From Ignelater luminosus (lineage: Eukaryota > Arthropoda > Insecta > Coleoptera > Elateridae), in contig VTPC01090447.1 in assembly GCA_011009095.1 (NCBI GenBank), forward strand, positions 62,001 through 126,000: a stretch of DNA of 64,000 nucleotides, given 5' to 3'. The notes beneath the pieces were generated by a model. It saw nothing but the letters and a program-made list of their open reading frames with translations, ran no database searches and had not been told where the DNA came from. Within the stretch, counting starts at the first letter, position 1, and every line of letters begins with the position of its first letter. Below are positions 46,263 through 55,724 of the stretch, one piece after another. The translations under genes were made by a program, and so were the position numbers.

Positions 46263-46267
46263 CGAAA

Positions 46268-46355
46268 GTGCTGGAAAACCAGCGACAGGATAAATTTCAG
46301 TTATGTGCACGAACACATGGCCCTAGTACCGAGAAGGTAACCACTAGTGTAAATA
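46268..46355 (-). repeat. tRNA-like (SINE-type) sequence
   Basis: On the - strand ACACTAGTGGTTACCTTCTC followed by GGTACTAGGG and GTTCGTGCAC resembles the A-box and B-box arrangement of tRNA-derived SINEs. It is too degenerate to be a tRNA gene. An inverted partner lies at 49928-49982. Confidence 0.35.
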
Positions 46356-46371
46356 GTTGTACATCTCCTTG

Positions 46372-46483
46372 GATGTATTAGAAATATGTGGATATAATTT
46401 GGATATATGTGGAAATGTTCGAATATGATTGGAAATAGTTGGATATGTTGAAAAATATGTGGATATATTTAGATATAAAACGG
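46372..46483 (+). repeat. TGGATAT-type degenerate array, left
   Basis: About ten copies of GGATAT or close variants at 8-14-base spacing (GTGGATATAATTTGGATATA). A second array of the same motif in the same orientation lies at 49785-49915, on the far side of the SAM-like/zinc-finger remnant. Confidence 0.7.
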
Positions 46484-46690
46484 CATGACTAGACGTTTTT
46501 ATTCGGTTCATAGAATTGGCAACGGTGTGCATTGCTAAGTTACTAATACACATGGCCGCGCGTAATCACAATGAGACGTTCAAGATTGTTTACGAGACGA
46601 TTTATATTTGTGTAACCTCTCTTTCATATTTTTTATGTAGTAGTAGATATATCTTATAAATCGCACTCACTGCGATAACGTAATGTTTGA

Positions 46691-46760
46691 GATTACCGCA
46701 CGCATGCGATAACATTTAGATTACCGCACGCGTGCGATAATATTTTCAAATCGCACGCGT
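46691..46760 (+). repeat. 28-bp tandem repeat with a palindromic GCACGCGTGC core
   Basis: Two near-identical 28-base units (GATTACCGCACGCATGCGAT and GATTACCGCACGCGTGCGAT starts at 46691 and 46719) and a third partial unit (TCGCACGCGTATC). Each unit centres on a self-complementary CG-rich core in very AT-rich DNA. A related GTGCGTGCGATAATAATG occurs near 47103. Confidence 0.75.
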
Positions 46761-47240
46761 ATCAATGATTACACAAAAATCAAGGAAATCTTGCTATTTA
46801 TTAATAATATATTATTATTATTATTATTAATTAATAACACTTTCTGAAGAACAAGCCCAGAGATATCATTCTTCTATATCTAAAGGCAAAGCGTCTGACG
46901 AACTCATTCTGATGATTTTCTGTCATAAGATTTTACAGAAAGCAAAATTTGTTTACTGTTTACACTGTTGCTAAATACGTTGCTATCATTTTGAACAATG
47001 AGATTCACCTGCTACTTTGAATTAATATTCACAAAATCTTGATCGAAAGTAGTTACTAGTTAGTCCATGATTGGCTAACGTCCTATTTGCGCAATTTCCA
47101 TGTGCGTGCGATAATAATGTGTGTATCCCACTCATTGCCTAAATAACTATTAAAATTGGTAAGCGTTGATCATATTGTCTAGTTAAGTAATTTAATATTA
47201 ACAATATTTAGACTGATTTAGAATCATATTCTAATTAGAA

Positions 47241-47558
47241 ATGGATAGTGAAATTACCGAAATCCTTAAAAATTTGCCGCTTTACCTACAAAACATTTTA
47301 AAATATTTTGGTTATGATAATGTTCCTGTACTTTCGCAATTACGTGAAGAAAATGTAATAACACCTGAAAAATTTACCAGAGAAGATATTCATGCTTTCG
47401 TCAAACCCGACGATAATCCGGAAAATTTTTATGGCTACTATAAAGATATGAAAGAAGATTTTAAAATAGTTCCAGGACATAGAAAATTGCTTATTGAGGC
47501 AGCTGAAAAATGTCGAAAATTTAAATTACCAACAAATAGAAAGATGATTTTACTATAA
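47241..47558 (+). CDS. SAM-like domain protein, N-terminal part (105 aa, truncated)
   Basis: The frame starts MDSEITEILKNLPLYLQNIL, then KYFGYDNVPVLSQL and FTREDIHAFV, and ends with FKIVPGHRKLLIEAAEKCRK. This looks like a short alpha-helical SAM-like module with the PGH(K/R)KLL motif that I associate with a dispersed, uncharacterised animal protein family. It is the start of a longer protein: fragments continue to about 49680 through frameshifts. The sequence is well kept up to the stop at 47558. It is probably a broken gene carried by a mobile element, and no function is assigned. Confidence 0.5.
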   Translation: MDSEITEILKNLPLYLQNILKYFGYDNVPVLSQLREENVITPEKFTREDIHAFVKPDDNPENFYGYYKDMKEDFKIVPGHRKLLIEAAEKCRKFKLPTNRKMILL

Positions 47559-48061
47559 AAAACCCCGAGAGTGACGTCCAAGCTGTAAAAATGCACTAAC
47601 CGCCACCGCAGTGATCTCAGCCGGGACGCAAGCCGAAATAACAGTTAAAGATACATTCGCGGAAATATCCGAGCAGGTTTTAGAAACTCAAGAATCTTCC
47701 CTCAATTCACTGATTTCTAACATGACAAATTATGATGACCTTTTGAGTAAAATAAATCACGTCTAGGTGAACAAATAGCGGCATTTATATCTTGTCCATT
47801 TTGCGATACCTAAATGAATAAAATTAAGTTGGTTAAAACAAAAATCAAATTATATTCTAAAACCCATATATAACTATCATTATCATGTAAAAATACATTT
47901 ATTAGTAAGCAACAAAAAAGCAGCGACACTCAGTCGATCAAATAGTTTAATTACTAATTTTTTTTCAAACAGTAACAGAACCAAACACTGTTTGAAAAAA
48001 CGAGTTTGAAAATGATCAAAATGTTAGTAACTCAAAAAAAGTCATTGTGCATAGTAATATA

Positions 48062-49336
48062 CCAGGTGTATACCTATGAAATGAGACTTTCAGCTATTAG
48101 ACCACAGATGTCGCTAGGAGTATTTTTAAACTGTCCCAAATGTCTTATTTTTTTCGTCTGTCATCTGTCAACAATATTCAATTCATTGTTTGTGATGTTT
48201 CATACAACAACGCATTTGTTTCGCTCTTAAAAATGTCGAATTTCGTGCCTTCAAACTACGATTTGCGGACATCGTTGATTTTCTGTTATCAATTGAAGAA
48301 AAACGCTTCTCAAGCTCATCAAATGCTTATAGAAGCTTACGGTGGACATGCTCTAAGCAGAGCACAGTGCTTCAGGTGATTTGAAAAAATTCCGAAGTGG
48401 TGATTTTAGCGTGGAGAACGAGGAACGTGGCCGGCCACCGAAAAAGTTTGAGGACACCGAATTGCAAGCATTGTTGAATGAAGATGATGGTCAAACGCAA
48501 GAAATGATGGCAGAGCAGTTGGGAGTGACCCAAAAAACCATTTGCAAACGTTTGAAAGACATGGGCATGATTTTAAAGGTCGGAAGATGGGTGCCGCATG
48601 AACTTACTGAAAGGCAGCAAGAGAACCGAAAAACCACTTGTGAAATGCTGCTCTCCCGGTTCAAAAGGAAGTCTTTTTTGCATCTAATCGTTACGGGTGT
48701 ATTTCTCCAATCCCAAGCGTAAACGATCGTATGGTCCGCCCGGCCACAAGCCAAAATCAACGGCCCAACCAAATCGCTTCGGCCGCAAGGCAATGCCGTG
48801 TGTTTTCTGGGATCAGCATGGTATGATTTGGTACGAGCTATTAAAACCAGGTGAAACAGTTGACGGTGCACGCTGCCAACGACAATTGGCCGATTTGAAC
48901 AGCGCTATACACCGAAAACGCCCAGAATATGCCGATCGGCGTCACAAAGTAATTTTTCTTGATGACAATGCACCACCACATCGAACAAGAGCGACCCGGG
49001 AATTGGTGGAGACGTACGATTGGGAACCGCTGGTGCATGCGGCTTACTCACCAGACTTGGCGCCTTCCGATTATCATTTGTTTGCATCGATGGGCCACGC
49101 ACTTTCCGAGCAGCGCTTCAATTCTCACGAAGAAGCCAAAAAAATGGCTCGATGATTGGTTTGCGGCCAAAGACGGCCAATTTTTTTTGGCGCGGCATTC
49201 ACAAATTGCCTGAGAGATGGGTAAAATGTGTCGCTAGCGATGGCTATTATTTTGAAGATTAAATTTGTAACCATTTTTTGTTAATAAACGTTTAAAATTG
49301 AAAAAAAAAAGTCTCATTTCATAGGTATACACCTGG
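48062..49336 (+). mobile_element. mariner (mauritiana-group type) with perfect 29-bp TIRs
   Basis: Both ends begin CCAGGTGTATACCTATGAAA and continue identically to position 29. TA duplications are at 48060-48061 and 49337-49338. At 1275 bp it is full length. Perfect terminal repeats indicate a fairly recent insertion even though the transposase carries several lesions, so it was probably moved by another copy's enzyme or decayed quickly. It splits the SAM-like/zinc-finger pseudogene. Confidence 0.95.
48233..49262 (+). pseudogene. mauritiana-type mariner transposase pseudogene
   Basis: Starts MSNFVPSNYDLRTSLIFCYQ. At 48377 a tryptophan codon of the CFRWF motif is TGA and a one-base insertion follows. 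The frame then continues through NEERGRPPKKFEDTELQALL and KVGRWVPHELTERQQENRKT. After LHLIVTG a small deletion removes the DEKW block with the first catalytic Asp. YFSNPKRKRSYGPPGHKPKS onwards is again clean, with second Asp VIFLDDNAPPH and third Asp LAPSDYHLFA. A frameshift near 49150 affects the C-terminus, which ends ERWVKCVASDGYYFED. Not functional. Confidence 0.92.
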
Positions 49337-49784
49337 TATTGGTAAAAAGATCCTCGACAGTGTCTAAATTCGAGCCTAAAGCTGTTGACTGGTCAATATA
49401 CTCAAGAGCTAATCGAACAAAAAAAAAAGGCTTGATGAAGCATCTAATGACAATAATCTAATTACAGATTATTTTCCTATTCTTAACGAGATTGAACACA
49501 TCTTGAAGCAAAGTAAAGAGTTGGAAAAGATGTTGATCGATAAGGTATTAAAAGCTCGAGCCAAAACTGAAGATACATCCCCAGAAATAAAAGCATCGAG
49601 TGGTATATTGAAACTACTGTGTGGAACTGCCTGTTTAAAACAAAATAATGAAAGAAACTATTGATAAATTCATGGAAATAATTTTCTGACTTAGCCTCAT
49701 ATTTGAACCTATAACCTATACAATACTGCTTATGTTGAGAATGTTCTAGCCAATTTGATTACTGTTATAAAATTTGATGTTGGA

Positions 49785-49915
49785 ATGTATTTGGATATAG
49801 TGGATATTCTGGATATATTTGGATATTGTGGATATATAATAGATAAATATAGATATGCATGAATTGAATATACTTGATTATGTACGGATATTGTGGATAT
49901 AATTTGCCTTTTGAA
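49785..49915 (+). repeat. TGGATAT-type degenerate array, right
   Basis: About ten GGATAT-type units (TTTGGATATAGTGGATATTC and similar), in the same orientation as the array at 46372-46483. Confidence 0.7.
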
Positions 49916-49927
49916 TATATGTGCACG

Positions 49928-49982
49928 CCATTTTGTCTAGTGGTTATTCCCTCGCTTAGTACTCACCGGTCGAATTGGATGT
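49928..49982 (+). repeat. tRNA-like (SINE-type) sequence
   Basis: TTTTGTCTAGTGGTTATTCC resembles an A-box region and ACCGGTCGAATTGG a degenerate B-box. Together with the opposite-strand match at 46268-46355 (shared AACCACTAG and GAGTAC words), it forms an inverted pair around the SAM-like remnant. Confidence 0.35.
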
Positions 49983-50738
49983 CATGAAAGAAAACTGATG
50001 TAAAGAGGCAATCGAAATTAAAGTTATAATGCGAACTGGTTACCACATTATTTCTTATCTGATCCTGAGTGGTGCACATTTCCAATCTACACGAAACAGA
50101 GCCATAACTAGTTTAGATGCAACCACTGTTCTGTAAATATACAACAATATCGTGTATATACCGGCAGACGTAGAAGAAAACAGATGAGCTTATAAATAAA
50201 TTTTGTCTGGTTGCCTCGCACTCCTTAGCCATATAGTATCACGTGCCTTATATAAGTTAACGAAGATAGCAATTATGGAGTTGATCCAACACGCCACTGC
50301 CTTCCAGATACCACACCAAGTGCTGATTGATCTTGTGTTGCAGCAGTTTGCTCATGCGTACATGAGCGGGATAGGTGCCTTATAGTCATTTCATACGTAG
50401 CAAGAAAACCTTAAACAAATTTGGCACCTTAACATTTTACGTAAAGGTTGATAAAATATTTTGCATGCTATGTCTTGGCACCTGTAGTACTTAAAATAAA
50501 TGGAGTTGATTTGTTTATAAATCTTAATCTTTACACACATCTTTTTCGCATCAACAAAATTGTAATAAATGTACGTTTTAATGTAGGGCCGGTGTTAGTG
50601 TATTATTAGTCAGCATGGTACCTATGGCAGACTACCTCATTTGCATATCTTTGCGTTGGCCCTGCTATCAATTTCGGGAGGAATGTAAATAATAAGTGGA
50701 TTATATGTTAAAATTTGTTACCGGGGTGGAAGTTGATA
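49983..50738. other. unassigned interval with a short GGCCGG-type repeat
   Basis: No gene recognised. At 50585-50665 AGGGCCGGTGTTAG and GCATATCTTTGCGTTGGCCC bracket about 80 bases, resembling the repeat at 45243-45415. Confidence 0.35.
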
Positions 50739-52047
50739 TAAAGGGTTTTCCAATAAGAGGTGTTATTTTGAATAGCCCGCTATTTCGGTAGATGTCACTT
50801 TTGAAGCTATCATTTTTTGACATTTGACAAGTAGAAACTACGCCATTAATAAATATTGAACGATACACGCTTCAACAACGCATTGAAATTATTAAAATTC
50901 ACTATAAAAATGGTGAAAATTTGGCAGAGACGGTTCGTAAAACTCGAACATTTTTGGGTCACCGTGAAGCACCTTGTCGGACCGTAATACAAAAATTGGT
51001 GAAAAAATCCGAGCTCTTGGGACAAGTTAGTGATGTGAAGAATAAAAGCCGTGCACGTCGTTCAAGAACAGCCGAGAATATTGCTGTTGTAGCCGAAAGT
51101 GTTAAAGAAAACCCAGGTTTGTCCATTCCTCGTCGTTCTTTGGAATTAGCCATTCCACAAACGTCATTACACCGTATTTTGCATAAAGATTTGGGTCTTA
51201 AGGCTTATAAAGTCCAGTTAACACAAGAACTCAAGCCGGCCGATCATCAACAACGTCGTGTCTTTGCTGATTGGGTCGTTGAAATGCATGAAAATGATCC
51301 AGAATTCCATCGAAAAATCATCTTGAGTGATAAGGCCCATTTCCACCTCGGTGGCTTCGTCAACAAGCAAAATTGTCGGATCTGGGGCTCAGAAAATCCA
51401 AGAGTTATTGTTGAAAAGTCTCTCTATCCTCAACGTGTGACTGTTTGGTGCGGTTTATGGTCCGGCGGAGTCATTGGACCTTACTTTTTCGAAAATGAGG
51501 CTGGAGCAACAGTTACGGTGACTGGATTGCGCTATCGAGAGATGATTAACGATTTTTTATGGCCGGAATTGGATGGTATTGATCTGGACAACGTTTACTT
51601 TCAACAAGACGGCGCTACGTGCCACACAAGCAACGAAACCATTGATCTTTTACGGAATAAGTTTCCGGACCGTGTTATCTCTCGAAGAGGTGATCACAAT
51701 TGGCCACCGAGATCTTGTGATTTAACACCTTGCGACTTCTTTCTTTGGGGCCACGTGAAAGAGAAGGTCTACGCCAACAGCCCAGCGTCGATTCAAGACC
51801 TCAAAGATGGAATTCGTGAGGCTATCGAGGACATAGGGCAGCCACTTTGCGATTTGGTTATGGAAAATTTCATGAAAAGGATATTGTCCTGTAAGCGTGG
51901 TCGTGGTGGTCATTTGCCTGATGTTATTTTCCACTATTAACGGCATACCTTCCTCTTTATAATGAAATAAACATCCGATCATTTATATTAAAAAATGGCA
52001 CTTTTCTTTGAATATCAAAATAACACCTCTTATTGGAAAACCCTTTA
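50739..52047 (+). mobile_element. mariner-type element of the DD41D (rosa-like) class
   Basis: Terminal inverted repeats read TAAAGGGTTTTCCAATAAGA, then GGTGTTATTTTGA, at 50739 and the complement ending at 52047, about 30 bases each. A TA precedes the left end. The right flank is TC, so the duplication is not perfect. Length 1309 bp. It contains one long transposase frame. Confidence 0.9.
50855..51940 (+). CDS. DD41D mariner transposase, near-intact frame without an ATG start
   Basis: An open frame of 361 codons. The position where the ATG would be expected (50855, before ERYTLQQRIEII) reads ATT. The next ATG-led start in frame would cost the N-terminal HTH, so the protein is probably not made properly. 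The domains are otherwise complete: HTH (TLQQRIEIIKIHYKNGENLA, then IPQTSLHRILHKDLGLKAYK), first Asp in ILSDKAHFHLGGFVNKQNCR (Glu after Asp replaced by Lys), second Asp in YFQQDGATCHTS, third Asp in LTPCDFFLWGHVK. Exactly 41 residues separate the last two, defining the DD41D class. It ends with GRGGHLPDVIFHY. It is the best-kept transposase here. Confidence 0.92.
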   Translation: MERYTLQQRIEIIKIHYKNGENLAETVRKTRTFLGHREAPCRTVIQKLVKKSELLGQVSDVKNKSRARRSRTAENIAVVAESVKENPGLSIPRRSLELAIPQTSLHRILHKDLGLKAYKVQLTQELKPADHQQRRVFADWVVEMHENDPEFHRKIILSDKAHFHLGGFVNKQNCRIWGSENPRVIVEKSLYPQRVTVWCGLWSGGVIGPYFFENEAGATVTVTGLRYREMINDFLWPELDGIDLDNVYFQQDGATCHTSNETIDLLRNKFPDRVISRRGDHNWPPRSCDLTPCDFFLWGHVKEKVYANSPASIQDLKDGIREAIEDIGQPLCDLVMENFMKRILSCKRGRGGHLPDVIFHY

Positions 52048-52864
52048 TCTCTGGGTTTGGCTAAATTTTAGTTAGGGCAAGAATGATTATAGCAGTGGAG
52101 AAATAAGAACATAGTTATAAAACAACTAAAATCAAAATCACATAACCAATGCAACGATCAAAATCTCGAAACTCAATACAGTTTTGTTGCTATTACAAAT
52201 TACATTTATTTTAGCTAGCTAGGACACCCTGTATATATAATATTTCAAATCCTCCAGAATCAAAACATAATAATATTACGCATATCAACTGGTAAATCAT
52301 ACGCGTAAACAAGAAGAATAAAATTAACAGTAGGCAAATTTCCTTCGATTTCGCAGGAAGCACAATAACGTCTGGTTTGAATAATAATAATAACATAAAT
52401 TAACAGATAATTCAAGGAACTAAATGACATACCATCCATAAAAAATAATTCTAAAAATTTGCTTGTAATACTCCTAAAATAAAATATAATTCCTTTTAAA
52501 GTCTTAAATAAACATTTCAGCATTAATTAACAATTTAGTTTTTCCCAACAACGATAATAAAACTGACAACAATAAAACAACCTTCACGCTCGTGGCTGCA
52601 GGTATTATTGAATAATCAGATACAAATTCATTTGGAACGTTTATTAATTATTAAACGAACAAAGTCTATAAATAAAGTTTTTTTAGCAAAAGAGAGATGA
52701 CTCAATTCGTGTGGTTTTTGCTTATTAGAAATAAGGTTTATTTATGGGGGAATTAAGTTGAAACCATCTAAAAATACGTTTGACTTTGACAGCATGCAAT
52801 TCAAACAATTAAAAAAGGTTGTCATTGAAACTATAATTAGGCGAAAAGAAATATATAAAGCAAA
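52048..52864. other. unassigned AT-rich interval
   Basis: No gene recognised. A MITE-like end (GGACACCCTGTATATA, near 52223) lacks a visible partner. If the first exon at 52871-52890 is real, this is the start of its intron. Confidence 0.35.
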
Positions 52865-52870
52865 ACTTAC

Positions 52871-52890
52871 TATTGGCACCCCTTGCACAT
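52871..52890 (-). CDS. candidate first coding exon of the 29 kb gene
   Basis: The - strand reads TTCAAA then ATGTGCAAGGGGTGCCAATA, followed at once by a consensus donor GTAAGTTTT. The CAAAATG context is a strong insect start site. The 20 coding bases (MCKGCQ plus two bases) end in the phase that the acceptor at 29968 requires. Direct joining gives a Tyr codon and a Cys-rich N-terminus (C..C..C...C), with a 331-aa protein in total. Intermediate exons are possible. It rests on motif quality and phase only, a one-in-three match. Confidence 0.4.
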
Positions 52891-52990
52891 TTTGAAAAAA
52901 TGTCACTTAGTCAGTCAGTCCTTGTCGACGAGAACTCCACAATTTATTGTCATTTACGATAAAGTTTTTTAGAAAGCCGCGCATTTATCA

Positions 52991-54720
52991 GACACAGATA
53001 ACAAAAATCTCTAGTGAGGAACAATTTAATATAATTTTTTATTATCATTATCACCTGCACTTTAAATTTTAATCTGTTATTTTGACATCACCACACGGAT
53101 TGTTTAACGAGAACGTTTTTATGGTTAACGCAATTTAGTGTATTAATAACGAACACACACACATCATCAACCTTGAGTAATTGATAACAGATTAGAAATT
53201 ACGCGATGTTTTTTTCTCTCTTCAAACTGCCATATAATTACCATCGCACAGAGCGCCGTAAGAATATTTCTCGTATACTATGTGTTTAGATGTGAATGTG
53301 TGCACACTGACGTTTTTAAAGCTGTAATGAAACTAAATGGTACTAAATAGCACGTGGCTTTAAAACAAACATTTGTTATGGATTTTCCTTATTCTTAGAA
53401 AACTTATAAGTGTGTATTTCTGCTATGTTTTACAATCAAACGTTCGGAAATGACTATTTTTATTTTCGCTTCTGAGAGTTTTTGATTAGTGTGTACATTT
53501 GAATTTTTGGGTAATAATTAAATTTAGACGGAAACGCGAAAAAAATTAATTATTTCAAGTTTGTTGGCCTCGTTTTTTTATCATGAGTTTAATTAAGACA
53601 CAATGACATAAATTATAACGATTAGACTTTCATCTGAATTGTTAGAATACGTTTTGAAATTTGTACAATCGAATTCTTGCAATTGCATTTACCTAATTCA
53701 TTGTACAAGTTTTTTCTGAACCAATTTGAACTGTCATAAATATAAAGCACCTAACGATATGCATCATAGAAACGTTTATAAGGTCACAATAAGAGGAATA
53801 TACATATGTAAGAAAAACCCTGAAAGGCCTCATCGTAATTTTTACAATTAACCACTAATTATGCTTGAATTCTGCATTTTTAACGTTGCGTGAAACAATC
53901 AGTAATTTTGAAAACATTCAAAGAATGAGAAAGATTATAGTTTAGTTTTACAAGAATTCTGTGTGTCAAATCAAGCCATCACAAACGTTTAAATATCTTT
54001 TCTTTCTACTACTAAAATATTTGGTGAAAGGATATTCCATTCTTTATATTATATTCAGCAAGTATTCGAAAAAAAACCTTCAAACTATAATAATATAGTA
54101 AACGAGGCTAAATATTTAAATAAAATATAAATTGGCAGAAAAAACTTGTTGGGAGAAATGCAAGACGTCATCATTTTAACAAAACGTGACGACAAATCTT
54201 AACGCATTAATTAATTCTATCAGAACAAGCCTAACATTAAAAAAAGGGTCAGGGGGAAAGCTAAAGAATCTCACCAATAGACTGACTTAAATAACTGCAT
54301 TCATACATAAATATCTGTGACAAAACTCTTCTTTAATGTTTCTTAGAAGAACAGATACTCATGTTTCTTTTTAATTCCTGTTAATGCGTTAGAGCCATTA
54401 AATACCTGTTGGTTGGTATTATGAACACATTTGAAATGACATTTAACCTTCACTATACACTTCGTTAAATCTGACATGTATACATATTAGCATCCTCCAG
54501 CTGTGTGCATGCAACTAAAAGGTATTTTTAAAACGATTTGACAGCAAAATTACTAAAAGTAGTAATTTTCAAAATAATGGAGTTGTTATATTAAGGAACA
54601 TAAAATTATTATGCATGAAATAATTAAGTGTTCACTAATTTCGAATTTCTAAAGCATTGATTGCAGCATACATACATGAACGTGAAATTTAGTGTTTCTT
54701 GTACTTATTACTGAACTTTA
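52991..54720. other. unassigned AT-rich interval; possible upstream region of the 29 kb gene
   Basis: About 1.7 kb with no coding sequence and no recognisable mobile element, which is unusual for this window. If the exon at 52890 is a true first exon, this stretch is its promoter-side DNA. Confidence 0.35.
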
Positions 54721-54902
54721 TACAGGTTGCCTCCGGGAAGACGGAACATGTGCTTTCTATTATGCAGAAGTTGTAAAGATTCAAGTAATCTTTCTTTTAA
54801 ATCGCTAACAACACAAAGCATTACAGCTACACGGTACAAAAAGATAATTGCAGATCCAAAAGAAAAAATTTGGGCGTTTCTCATTTGCTGAGACACCCTG
54901 TA
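54721..54902. mobile_element. 182-bp MITE
   Basis: Starts TACAGGTTGCCTCCGG and ends GCTGAGACACCCTGTA, inverted ends that match over about 12 bases. TA lies on both sides. The interior is noncoding and unlike the 600-bp MITE family, although the outermost ACAGGGTGTC-type bases are shared. Confidence 0.6.
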
Positions 54903-55069
54903 TACACCTTTTGAGGTGTATCTGCTTAGCTCTTAGGACGTTTCAAATATGACAATGTTAATGTATAACCTACGCTAGTGACGTAAATGGAATGAGCAAA
55001 GCGTTACATTAAAGTAAACTTCTCCGAGATAAAGTTGTAGAACAATAAATTCTCATTAAAATGCATACA

Positions 55070-55688
55070 TACAGGATGTCCCATAATGCCTATAAAGCTG
55101 CAGGTAAACATCTTCTATGAGTGTTTATTGCAAATCTACAAAAGGAAAATTTCTCCTCAGCTTAGTTTTCTTCTACAAGTGATTAGAAGTAAACATCATC
55201 TTTAACACTAAATAAACAAAAACCAAAGAATCGAATCCAAATGAAGTCATTACCAATTCAACAAATGAATCTGTTGAAACAACAATTACCCTTGATAAAG
55301 CACAGAACCATTACATTTCTCTTTTTGATGATGCTGTTAAAAATTTAATTTTTACCAAAAAATAGCTATGACAAACATGCAAGTTTTAGCTGTACTAATA
55401 AATCCGATAAAATTAGTTGACAGCAATTCTTTCAAGTTCTGACAATTTTATGGTCCATTATCACTGGAATAACATTGATAAATCTTTGATTTCCTGCGAT
55501 ACTTTGGTTCCTGTATTCGAATAATTTTGTACTTGCCTGCAGCAGCGTTGCCAAGTTTAAATTTCATTTTTTGGTGTATGTGACAGATCTAAGTGAGTTG
55601 GAACATTTGTGTTTTCAATTTTAACATCTTAAGAGGCCGAGGAAGGCTGCCACCTAAATATTTATTGGCATTTACAAGACACCCTGTG
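55070..55688. mobile_element. about 620-bp MITE, copy 2
   Basis: Starts TACAGGATGTCCCATAATGC and ends GGCATTTACAAGACACCCTG. It aligns along its whole length with the MITE at 15543-16137 in the same orientation, apart from small indels (for example GCCGAGGAAGGCTGCCACC near 55638). Noncoding. Confidence 0.8.
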
Positions 55689-55724
55689 TATGCACCTATT
55701 ATAGGTACTTAAGGTAGTAAATTA

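Larger units (their letters stand above)
47559..49680 (+). pseudogene. continuation of the SAM-like protein: zinc finger and C-terminal remnant, split by a mariner
   Basis: After a frameshift the product continues with VKDTFAEISEQVLETQESSL and SLISNMTNYDDLLSKINHV. In another frame QIAAFISCPFCDT is followed by YNYHYHVKIHLLVSNKKAAT, a Cys-x2-Cys plus His-x4-His arrangement like a BED/C2H2 finger. The mariner at 48062-49336 then interrupts it. Beyond the mariner come LDEASNDNNLITDYFPILNE and LEKMLIDKVLKARAKTEDTS, an acidic/basic helical end. At least three frame breaks make it a pseudogene. Confidence 0.45.

Noticed and set aside
46660-46760. CRISPR-like spaced repeats
   Set aside because: Only two full units with no unique spacers of constant size, in an animal genome context.
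48491-49102. Antisense open frames inside the mariner at 48-49 kb
   Set aside because: They are shadows of the transposase frame, which shows the known motifs in order.
49928-49982. Functional tRNA gene
   Set aside because: A- and B-box-like words are present, but no acceptor stem or anticodon arm pairs. Treated as a SINE-like relic.
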